From positions 19,615,001 through 19,679,000 of the forward strand of contig CM044311.1 of the NCBI GenBank assembly GCA_024291935.2: a stretch of DNA of 64,000 nucleotides, read 5' to 3'. Under the pieces are notes generated by a model. That model was not told the DNA's origin. It saw nothing but the letters and a program-made list of their open reading frames with translations, and did no database searches. This DNA is from Okapia johnstoni (taxonomy: Eukaryota > Chordata > Mammalia > Artiodactyla > Giraffidae). This document shows, piece by piece, positions 1-8,834 of this stretch (position 1 is the stretch's first letter; every line of letters starts with the position of its first letter). Position numbers and translations under genes: made by a program.

Positions 1-127
1 GGGAAGATCCCCTAGAGAAACGAATGGCTACCTATTCCAGCATTCTTGCCGGGAAAATCCCATGGACAGAGGAGCCTGGCAGGCTACAGTCCATGGGGTT
101 GTATGAATCTGACACAACTGAGCAACA
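1..127 (+). mobile_element. Bov-tA SINE, 3' part, cut by window edge
   Basis: The sequence runs from the 'gggaagatcccct' block through 'cccatggacagaggagcc' to the 'ctgacacaactgagcaac' end of a Bov-tA body. The tRNA-derived head lies outside the window. It is moderately diverged and has no coding capacity. Confidence 0.9.
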
Positions 128-278
128 GAGTATGCACATGCATATGTTTAACATCACTCTTCATTAGCATTATTTGGGAAGGCAACATAGGAAACAGGAA
201 ACCAGTTAAGAGGCTCCAGTAGTCATTCAGCTAAGAGAAGATGGTGACTTGAGATGGATGTGTGGTGCAGATAACTGT

Positions 279-415
279 GTGTTAAGTCATGTCCGACTCT
301 TTGTGACCCCATGGACTGTAGCCCCCCAGGCTCCTCCATCCATGGAATTTTCTAGGCAAGAGTACTGGAGTGGGTTGCCATTTCTTTCTCCAGGGGATTT
401 TCCAGACCCAGGACA
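279..415 (-). mobile_element. Bov-A body fragment, SINE, antisense
   Basis: The antisense Bov-A body is readable ('gtccgactctttgtgacccc', 'aagagtactggagtgggtt', 'caggggattttccagaccc'). The tRNA head expected at the right end is missing, so the copy is truncated. A 65-codon open frame across it is SINE sequence and not a gene. Confidence 0.85.
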
Positions 416-1725
416 GATACATGGCTTCATTCTGGATATATTTTGAAATCAACAAGATACGCTGTTAGTGTTATGTTCATATGCGGCTGAACCATACTGA
501 CTCCATTTTATTAGCTTCATCTGAGGCCCACAGTCCTATACCCTCCCCTTTGTGCATAGTTGAGCTTCTGCCTACTCAAAAGAATGTCCCCAAGCCAGAT
601 AATTTCCCTATCAGCTTTTACCTTTATCTTCACCTGATGTGAAAACTACAAAAATGCCTTTGGCTGGCAGAGATGGTTAATAGCTCTTGAGGAATAATTG
701 TGACATGTTCGGAAGGGAGGAAAAACACCCTGGTTCCAGTGAATGCAGCCATGCTTCTCCCTTAGTAGTTAGATTCTATTTTTAGCTTTGGCTCCTTTAA
801 ATGCCCCTATACGCATTTCAGCCCTGGAATGCAGCTGCAAATTCCTTTAGATTGTCTTCCTCCCTATTCTGCTTGCTTGTAAGTTACTCATAATAAGCCC
901 CACAATTGCACTTAATGGAGCTGACTGCTTCATTTTTCAGTCTCAAAGTTTCTTTCCAGTTCAGAGGATATTTATTCAATATCTCTATCATCCAACAGTT
1001 CACCTATATGTATGTGGGGCTTGAGATAAAAAGAAGCAAGGATGATTCCTGAAATTTTAGAACAAAATTTCTCTTCCAGGGAAGTTTTAAAAATATTTCT
1101 TTAATGTTAAAAAAAAATGCATTCACTTTTTATGCCTAAATAGTCCCTCTGCAAATCAAGTTTGCAAGGACTTTAAATTAGAGGCATCCTTCAAACCTGA
1201 TTTTCTTTTAGGACATGTTAGCTTATCTGCAGACAGGATCTTCTCTCCGCTGATGTAAGACATTGCATTCAATAAAATGATGTATTTTTCATTGCTTTAT
1301 TTCACTGTAAGATATTACAGGATACTTTGTATGAAGCTCTCAATATAAAAATAAATTAAATTGGGTTGGTTATAACCTTTAACACAGAGGATAATTGTGA
1401 CAAAAAGAAAATCAGCAGGTAATTTTTGCATCCTTATTTTTAGAATAGCATGCATGGAATTTTCTGTGGGAACCATGAATATACAAACTAGCATAATAGT
1501 TCAGATCTCTGTTATAACGTTTACTTTTTATTACCTTTGGCTTTAAATAAAATTATCCTTTGTCCCATATTAATAAAGATTAGGATATATTTTTTTTAAA
1601 TAAGCTATTGCTTACAAATGGTTATCTAATCTTTTCCATATTAATAGAATAACCTTGGATATAAAATTTGAAAACTATTAAAAGGACATATATTAAAATA
1701 ATTTCATTATATTTCCACAGTGTTT
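416..1725. other. AT-rich unique stretch, no gene seen
   Basis: I recognise no gene or young repeat. The part around 470-960 has a vaguely LTR-like look ('actgactccatttta' near 497 and 'cataataagcccc' near 890), but I cannot assign a family. The rest is low-complexity AT-rich DNA. Confidence 0.5.
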
Positions 1726-1729
1726 AGTT

Positions 1730-2372
1730 CCCTTCAGTTGTCACAACAAAGTACTACAAAGTGGATGGATTAAAACAACAAAATGTATTGTCTCACTCTT
1801 CTAGAAGCTAGAAGTTCAAAATCAAGGTGTAAGCAGGGTCGTGATGCCTAGAAGTTTGTAAAAGAGAAGTCCTCCTTGCCTCTTCCTGTCTTTTCTTGGC
1901 TTGCTGGCCAACCTTAGCATTCTGTGGTTTGCAACTACAGCACTGCAACCTCTGCCTCTATTGTCACATGACAAGGCCTATTGTCTACCTGTCTTCATAT
2001 CTTCTTCCTTCTTTTTATATGGATACTAGCCATATTGAGGGGCTTCCCAAATGGTGCGAGTGGTAAGGAATCTGCCTGCCAATGCAGGAGACACAAGAGA
2101 ACGGGGTTCAGTTCTTGGGTCTGGAAGATCCCCTGGAGGAGGAAATGGCCACCCACTCCAGTAGTCTGCCTGAAGAATCCCATGGACAGAGGAGCCTGGT
2201 GGGCTGCAGTCCAATGGGATCACAAAGAGTCAGACAGGGCTGAGCAACTGAGCACACACACACATCTGTCCACAGGGCCCAGACTTCAGCTGCTCAGCCA
2301 GGGGCCCATCTATCTCCTCTCTCAAGCCTATTTCTAAGTAAGGTAACATTCTGAGATACTAGACTTTACAAG
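1730..2372 (-). mobile_element. MLT1-like MaLR solo LTR, split by a SINE
   Basis: Read in antisense, this matches the 3' half of a mammalian MLT1-type LTR: 'acaacaaagtactacaaag', 'attaaaacaacaaaatgta', 'gaagttcaaaatcaaggtg', and after the SINE 'aagtaaggtaacattctga'. The LTR is interrupted at 2039-2262 by a younger Bov-tA. It is an ancient ERVL-MaLR relic without coding sequence. The subfamily is not resolved. Confidence 0.7.
2039..2262 (+). mobile_element. Bov-tA SINE inside MLT1-like LTR
   Basis: The element has a tRNA-derived head ('ggcttcccaaatggtgcgag'), the 'tgcctgccaatgcaggagac' B-box side, and a complete Bov-A body ending at 'gactgagc'-like sequence followed by a short CA tail. It postdates the surrounding LTR. 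I do not see a clear TSD. Confidence 0.9.
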
Positions 2373-2373
2373 G

Positions 2374-2420
2374 GCTAAGTCGCTTCAGTCGTGTTTGACT
2401 CTTTGTGACCCTGGTAGGCT
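2374..2420 (-). mobile_element. Short Bov-A remnant
   Basis: About 47 bp match the end of an antisense Bov-A unit ('gctaagtcgcttcagtcgtg', 'actctttgtgaccctgg'). The rest of the element is absent. Confidence 0.75.
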
Positions 2421-2439
2421 CAAGATTTGGGGAGAGTTG

Positions 2440-2760
2440 TTGTTTCAGTCAAAAGATGATTAGTAGAGAATCAAGCAGAAAGAATTTTCACTTATTTGGG
2501 GAGGAATATTCAGTTAGCCATTTTGTTTTATTCAGACCTTTAACTCATTGGTTGAGGCTCAAACACATTAGGGAGGGCAATTTGCTTTACTCAATCTACC
2601 GATTTTAATGATAATCTTATCCAAAAACTCCATCAAAGAAACTCCCAAAATAACATTTGACCAAATATCTGGACTGAACTGAACTGAACTGAAATATCTG
2701 GGAACTCCATGGTCAAGCTGACACATAAAATTAATTTCCACAGGTCTTATTAATTTTTCA
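2440..2760 (-). mobile_element. Ancient mammalian interspersed repeat, family unresolved
   Basis: The blocks 'attagggagggcaatttgct', 'ttgaccaaatatctgg' and 'gacacataaaattaa' match a repeat I remember as common in mammals, whose other strand begins with 'gttaattttatgtgtcaa'. I cannot name the family safely. It is interrupted at 2673-2701 by a tail-only BovB insertion. Confidence 0.5.
2663..2701 (+). mobile_element. Tail-only BovB insertion (19 nt) with 10-bp TSD
   Basis: The 19-nt insert at 2673-2691 is the tandem ACTGA tail found at BovB 3' ends. It is flanked by a perfect direct repeat 'aaatatctgg' at 2663-2672 and 2692-2701. Removing the insert and one repeat restores continuity of the surrounding old repeat ('ccaaatatctgg' then 'gaactccatgg'). 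The simplest reading is a BovB target-primed event in which reverse transcription stopped just after the tail. Confidence 0.75.
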
Positions 2761-2849
2761 AATTGCAATTAATTAAATTAGTAGTGCTGTAGAAAGATAC
2801 TGGCATCTGCTGTTTGGCACTCTATTTGAAATATGGGTAAAAAATTAGT

Positions 2850-4397
2850 ACTGAATATAATGCTAGCATGGTAAAGCTCAAAATACTTCAAGCTAGACTT
2901 CAACAGTATGTGAACTGAGAACTTCCAGATGTACAAGCTGAATTTAGAAAAGGTAGAGGAACCAGAGATCAAATTGTCAATATTTGCTGGATCATAGAAA
3001 AAGCAAGAGCATTCCAGAAAAATATCTACTTCCACTTCATTGACTGCATTAAGGCCTTTGATTCTGTGGGTCACAACCAACTGTGGAAAATACTTAATGA
3101 GATGGGAATTCCAGACCACTTTACCTGCCTCCTCAGAAACCTGTATGCAGGTCAAGAAGCAACAGTCAGAGCTGGACATGGAAAAATAGTCTGGTTCAAA
3201 ATTGGGAAAAGAGTATGTCAAGGATGTATGTTGTCACCCTGCTTATTTAACTTCTATGCAGAGTGCATCATGAGAAGTCTGGGATGGACGACTCACAAGC
3301 TGGACTCAAGATTACCAGGAAAATATCAACAAACTCAGATATGCAGATGATACCACTCTAATGGCAGAAAGCAAAGAGCAATGATAATAAAAAAGCCTCT
3401 TGATGAGGGTGAAAATGGAGAGTGAATAAGCTGGCTGAAAACTCAATATTCAAAATACTGAGATCATGACTTCTGGTCACATCACTTCATGGCAAATAGA
3501 AGGTGAAAAAGTGGAAATACTGACAGGTTTTCTTTTCTTGGGCTTCAATATCACTGCAGATGGTGACTGCAGCCATGAAATTAAAAGACACTTGCTGCTT
3601 GGAAGGAAAGCTATGACAAATCTAGATAGAGTACTAAAAAGCAGAGACATCACTTTGCCAACAGAGGTCCATATAGTCAAAGCTATGTTTTTTTTTCTGT
3701 CGGCATGTATGGATGCGAGAGTTGGTCCATAAAGAAGGCTGCTGCTACTGCTGCTGCTGCTAAGTTGCTTCAGTCGTGTCTGACTCTCTGTGACCCCATA
3801 GACGGCAGCCCACCAGGCTCTGCCGTCCCTGGGATTCTCCAAGCAAGAACACTGGAGTGGGTTGCCATTTCCTTCTCCAATGCATGAAAGTGAAAAGTGA
3901 AAGTGAAGTCACTCAGTCGTGTCCGACTCTTTGCAACCCCATGGACTGCAGCCTACCAGGCTCCTCCGTCCATGGGATTTTCCAGGCAAGAGTACTGGAG
4001 TGGGGTACCATTGTCTTCTCCAGTAAAGAAGGCTGAGCATTGAAGAATTGTTGCTTTTCAGCTGTGGTGTGGGAGAAGACTCTTGAGAATCTCTTGGACA
4101 GCAAGGAGATCAAAACAGTCCTTCCTAAAGGAATTGATCTTAATGTATTTGTTGGAAGAGCTGATGCTGAAACTGAAGGTCCAATACTTTAACCACCTGA
4201 TTGGAAATCTGACTCATTGGAAAAAACCCTGATGCTGGGAAAGATTGAAGGCAGGAGGAGAAGGGGATGATAGAGGACAAGATGGTTGGATGGCATCACT
4301 GACTCAATGGACATGAGTTTGAGCAAACTCTGGGAGATAGTAAGGACAGAAAAGCCTGTCATGTTGCTTTCCATGGGGTCACAGAGTCAGACAGGAT
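2850..4397 (+). mobile_element. Old BovB LINE fragment (RT to 3' end), split by Bov-A2
   Basis: This is a 5'-truncated, decayed BovB carrying the RT domain, the downstream ORF2 end and the 3' UTR. Translatable pieces lie at 3066-3350 (residues include HNQLWKIL, RNLYAGQEATV and QGCMLSPCLFNFY) and 3466-3732 (ITADGDCSHEIKRHLLLG). The YADD motif is still readable near 3338-3350, but in another frame, so at least one frameshift exists. A Bov-A2 interrupts it at 3742-4023. The 3' end merges with an inverted repeat at 4343-4472. Confidence 0.9.
3742..4023 (-). mobile_element. Bov-A2 dimeric SINE nested in BovB, 12-bp TSD
   Basis: Two Bov-A monomers are joined by the typical linker 'gaaagtgaaaagtgaaagtg', with a (GCT)n tract at the left end. 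A perfect TSD 'taaagaaggctg' occurs at 3730-3741 and 4024-4035. The SINE therefore landed in the BovB after the BovB was fixed there. Confidence 0.93.
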
Positions 4398-4472
4398 TAG
4401 TGTGTTAGTCCCTCGGTCCTGTCTGACTCTTTGCGACCCCATGGAAAGCAACATGTCAGGCTTTTCTGTCCT
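4343..4472. repeat. Near-perfect inverted repeat, arms of about 55 bp, 20-nt spacer
   Basis: The left arm 4343-4396 lies in the BovB 3' end. The right arm 4417-4472 lies in the adjoining antisense SINE. They are reverse complements apart from one substitution and one small indel region. Both arms share atypical bases ('ccatggaaagcaacatg' on one strand) instead of the usual 'ccatggactgcagcc', so common descent of BovB and Bov-A alone does not explain the match. Confidence 0.85.
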
Positions 4473-4646
4473 GGATTGGGGTCTGCCAATCTCCTCTGTC
4501 CAGTCTCCTCTTTCCATGGGATTTTCTAGGAAAGAATACTGGGGTCAGTTTTCATTCCCTTCTCCAGGAGATTTCCCTATCCAGGGATCAAACCTGGGTC
4601 TCCCGCATTTTGGGTGGACTCTTTCTGTCTGAGTCATCAGGGAGGA
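4398..4646 (-). mobile_element. Bov-tA SINE, antisense, altered tail half
   Basis: The antisense Bov-A body and the tRNA head are readable ('cctatccagggatcaaacct', 'tgagtcatcaggg'). The tail-side 60 bp are replaced by the right arm of the inverted repeat with the BovB to its left, and there is extra sequence around 4473-4505. Confidence 0.8.
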
Positions 4647-4649
4647 CTC

Positions 4650-6905
4650 TGGTTACTGATCCTTCATCCAGTTATTGGTTATTAATCTTTTATTTCAAAA
4701 TGAATGTGATATGAACATTTGTGGAGAGAAGTTCTCTCTCCTACTAAATATCCATTTTTTTAATCTTTGTTTTGAATAAGGCCTTAAACTAGCCTGTCAA
4801 AAGTGCCCAGGTGTTTCTGTCCAGCCCTGATATAAAGCTTTTATGACAGGCACTTCCTAACTGGATTAGTCATTTTCCTGAATTTTCACTTAGCTGTTTC
4901 CAATTTCTTTGCACTTGCTTTCTGTTGAAATCTATTATCCTGAGAGAGGATCACTTCTGAATATAAAATTTCCTTTTCTTACACCTTGATATTTGAGCTA
5001 CATTTATCACTTTCCTCTATTTTCTTTATTCTTTTCCCACTTTTGAGATCCAGTTTATGGCTTTTATTTACCCTGCTTCAGAAGTTATAAGAAATTAATT
5101 CAACTGTACTGTCTTTAATATATTTTCACCTTTTGTTCATTTTAAAGACCAGAACTTTTTTTTCAATCCTATTTTGCAGACCTCTAGCAAAGTCTGTGCT
5201 CTTATTTTATGTGGCAGACAACTACCTTTTATTCTTTCAAGCACAAAATTTAGATAAAATGGAAACAGGAACCAATCATGTGCAAAAAGAAGATATGTAC
5301 CACTATGAATCTGAATCAGAATTGCAACGCATAGTTGTGCATGGGACTGGAACAGAACTGCTGAGGTTCAGGGCTGAAACTAGGAGACACAATAGGTATT
5401 TTAAATCTTTTGATTTGAAATCTCATGAAGCTCTCGGTTGGATGTTGGTGTGCAGTGTAAATCTTAACCTTAAAAACAAATGCTAGAATCTCATGACCAC
5501 TGAGAAGCAGGTTTATCCACTGCACTTTCCTGAGATGCTGGAGTGAGTAAGGACCTTCTACAGCTGGGCCTTGCCTAGGTCACATGCCAACATGGGAGCT
5601 AGATTCGCAGAATTCCCAGGGATAAGATCCTCGACATGCCAGGTTAAAATGTGGTGCTGTAGTGAGGAGCCTGGGAGTTCAGACAGAGTAAGCAGACATA
5701 GAAGGATGGTTGTACAGGAAGGAAAACACATATGTTCCCCCCACAGAACTACTATTCATTTTTAGCACTACTATAATGCCTTCTACGTATTTACCATTTT
5801 ATATGTTTGATTTTAGCATTCTATTATATAAAAGGAAGTACTAAATTATATAAGTGAAACTTGTTAATGATATTTGAAAATATCTTAGACATAGAAATGT
5901 ATTAGAAAAATAATGTGTATGCAAAGGTGTGTAAATTTTTATTCAGAAAATATTTAACATTTGCTTTTTATTTATTTTTTGATATCTTGCCAGCTTATTT
6001 GTTAACAAAACAACAACTTTTTGCTTGTACTGAACTTTTATTTGTGAGGGGTTTTAATTAAATTTTTTACTCCTGCTACATACTTATTAATATGAGTATG
6101 AGAGACTTATTCATATGGCTTGGTATTATGCTGATGAAATCTCAATCTACAGAAAAATAATGCATAGAAAAACAATTCTTATGGAAATAATTCTTAGGCA
6201 AAAAGCTTCTCTGATACCAAAGTGAAAACACTTCTTATCTTTTTTTTAAATTCACTTTCACCATATAAACTTTAGATAATATTATACTAATGTCTTCTGA
6301 AATAAAGAAAAGCCTTTAAAATTTAGGATTATCTTGCAAATGTTAGCCTAGAACTATATATATGATAATAAGGTTTATAGTCACTGAACATTTAATTTAC
6401 TTTGATAGCATCAACTTTTATTTGCTTTTGTCTATAATGATAAATAATATTGTAAACAGTGTTCCTTTTTTGATAAACACTTTAGTACATGTATCTGGAA
6501 CTACTATGTTTTACTCTGACATTTGTAATGACTTTTAAATACATCTGCTTTTTCCAAAACAAACACTGAAGTCCACTCAGAGTAGTACAGGGAATTCACA
6601 AGGTTGTTTGAAATTTTTAAATGATTCTGTTAAATGATTAAATTAAATTAAAGAATGAAATTTAAGACATTTTAATTATCTGAGGGAAACACAATGGTAT
6701 CTGTAAAAACTAAACACAAAGTAATTTATAGTTTAAACATCAGATTACTAAATTTCTTTCTGTGATGTCTTGCCATTGTGAAACTGGGTCTTCAGTGATG
6801 ACTAAGTTAACACAGAGAAAAACAATGTAGAAAAGAGAACAAAGGTGACAGCGTGCAGTCTGAGTGGAAGTTTAAGTTGTTCTGCACTGATAATTCTTAA
6901 GAATA
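4650..6905. other. AT-rich unique stretch
   Basis: No young repeat or recognisable gene is visible apart from the exon-like segment at 5242-5395, listed separately. Several homopolymer A/T runs are present. The part 5770-6850 is very AT-rich with no open frame of interest. Confidence 0.5.
5242..5395 (+). other. Exon-like open segment (unproven)
   Basis: A pyrimidine-rich tract ending in AG ('ttttattctttcaag', AG at 5240-5241) precedes a 154-bp segment that is open in one frame. It is followed by a plausible donor ('aatag' then 'gtattt', GT at 5396-5397). The frame reads residues such as METGTNHVQKEDMYHYESES and then GTGTELLRFRAETRRHNR. I do not recognise the protein. It could be a real or decayed exon, or chance. 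Confidence 0.2.
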
Positions 6906-6920
6906 CTTTTTAAAGTTGTT

Positions 6921-7130
6921 TTGTTTTGGTTTAGTCGTGTCCACTCTTTGTGACCCCAACTGTAGCCCACCAGTCTCCTCTGTCCATTGGATTCTGCAAG
7001 CAAGAATACTGGAGTGGGTTTCTATGCCCTCCTCCAGGGGATCTTCCTGACCCAGGGATCAAACTCACATCTCTTATGTCTCCTGCATTGGCTGGTGGGT
7101 TCTTTACCACTAGCACCACCTGGGAAGCCC
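6921..7130 (-). mobile_element. Bov-tA SINE, antisense, with TSD
   Basis: The antisense Bov-A body plus tRNA head ends at 'ccacctgggaagccc'. The flanks carry near-identical direct repeats, 'ttaaagttgtt' at 6910-6920 and 'tttaagttgtt' at 7131-7141. A few internal bases are deleted ('gaccccaactgtag'). Confidence 0.92.
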
Positions 7131-7141
7131 TTTAAGTTGTT

Positions 7142-8420
7142 AGGCTTAACTAATATAAATGCAACTGTTAGGACTCCTTTTGGCCCAGTGGTGCTTTGGA
7201 AAAAAAAAAAAAGTTAAATCTAAAGAATTCTGTAAGCAGACATGTTTTGGGAATCTGTGAAATAGAATGTTATACGTAAAGTAAACATTTTTAATAGATG
7301 GTTATTTTCCAACCAATTTAAAATAAAAATAAAATATTTTCTTAATATTAAGTTAGTGGCTACTATTTTATATTTAAATTCAATAAATATCCCTTTTCAG
7401 ATAAACTGACAGCACCTATGCAAACAACTGTGATAAGATTTCTATAGGTAGATACTGTGTGATATGAGTCATGTATACTATAGTCACACACATGCACGCA
7501 CACACAGAATGATTCAATGTCAGTTGTGGCCTCTGGGACTCCTAGACAATGGAGAAATAAGGCATGGCTAGGAAAATACCACGCTATCTGGAAAACTAAG
7601 GAGTTAAAGATAATTATAAACACAAAAGATATTTTTCTCTGGTTCTGTTCCTACTTGCTTTATGAGGATTACTGCCCCTACTAAACACATCTCAAACCCA
7701 GAAAATTCCAGGAATTGAAATTGTCTCATGCATCAGGTTCTGTGGGTATTTTGTGGCAAGTATCAATTTCCTCACCTACTCTACCTGTGGTTTTCTATGC
7801 CCAGAGTCATGCTAAAGCACTTGCACCTGGCAACTTGGGAACCCCACAGCACCGCTGCCCAGGGGACCGTCTGGGCAGATGCCACTGGTGTCTAAAACTC
7901 AGTGATGTCTGTGCAGAGGGCACCCTCCCTAACAAACCTAAAAGATAAGCATGGTTGCCAGTCCTACTAAGGTCAACAACTGAAATGCACATTCACTTTG
8001 TACTCAAAATCCCATGAGGATGCTATTAATAATAACATCTGCTTTTTTGTTTTTTAAGTATCTTATTCATTAAAGGCAAACCCATGTGTCTAAGACTGAA
8101 GCACAAGGACACTTGGTATAAGCTGAAAGGAAACTTGAGTAATGAGCCCTGTCTTTAGTAACACTCTCCCACTCCAAGCTGTATCTTTACCTTTGCTGTA
8201 TAACATAGTGCTCAGCTGCTTTTCCCTTGAGATGAAATGTTTTCTGGAATGAGCTCTCTTTCTTTTTATCTTTCTTTCTCTCTCATGTATATACAGACAC
8301 AGAAATATACATATACAAGAACATATATATGCATAGCCCTCTGGGCAAACACAAAATACCTATATAGTATGCCTGTGTCTCAGAAAAAGTAGCTCAAGCT
8401 TCCATTTAGGCATATGTGCG
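7142..8420. other. Unique stretch
   Basis: A poly-A run sits at 7200-7212 and a short CA-rich patch near 7483-7506. The part 7700-7950 is more GC-rich and contains a 77-codon open frame on + that I cannot assign. Around 8240-8330 there is pyrimidine-rich then AT-alternating DNA. No gene is recognised. Confidence 0.5.
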
Positions 8421-8421
8421 T

Positions 8422-8474
<53 letters not shown>

Positions 8475-8475
8475 C
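8422..8475. repeat. (CA)n followed by (TA)n microsatellite
   Basis: About 21 CA units are followed by a short TA tract. The run is uninterrupted by eye, so it is probably length-polymorphic. Confidence 0.97.
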
Positions 8476-8496
8476 ACACATGTATATATATACACA

Positions 8497-8744
8497 TGTT
8501 GTTGGCTTAGTCAGCAAGTTCTGTCCTACTCTTGTGACCCCATGGACTGCAACCCATCAGGCTCCTCCGTCCATGGGATATACCAGGCAAGAATACTAGA
8601 GTGAGTTGCCATTTACTTCTCCAAGGGTTCTTCCTGACCCAGGGATTAACTCAGGTCTCCAGCATTGCAGGTGGTCTCCAGCATTGTAGGTGGTCTCCTG
8701 CATTGTAGGTGGATTCTTTACCAACTGAACCATCAGGGAAGCCC
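8497..8744 (-). mobile_element. Bov-tA SINE with a triplicated 19-bp head segment
   Basis: The antisense Bov-A body is followed by the tRNA head ending 'ccatcagggaagccc'. Inside the head a 19-bp unit 'ggtctccagcattgcaggt' is repeated three times in tandem at 8654-8672, 8673-8691 and 8692-8710 with one or two changes each. This makes the SINE about 38 bp longer than usual. Confidence 0.92.
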
Positions 8745-8747
8745 AAG

Positions 8748-8813
<66 letters not shown>

Positions 8814-8832
8814 GTGTGTGTGCGTGCGTGTG
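8748..8832. repeat. (TG)n microsatellite with TA start and GCG interruptions
   Basis: A long TG run begins with 'atatatatg' and carries 'gcgtg' interruptions near the right end. Open frames of alternating Val/Cys or His/Thr here are artefacts of the dinucleotide repeat. Confidence 0.97.
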
Positions 8833-8834
8833 TA

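Noticed and set aside
7715..7948. A 77-codon frame in a GC-richer patch
   Set aside because: It has no recognisable domain, and an open frame also exists on the opposite strand. The evidence is insufficient to call a gene.
8654..8710. Short tandem repeats as a possible CRISPR array
   Set aside because: The units are directly adjacent with no spacers and lie inside a SINE in a mammalian genome.
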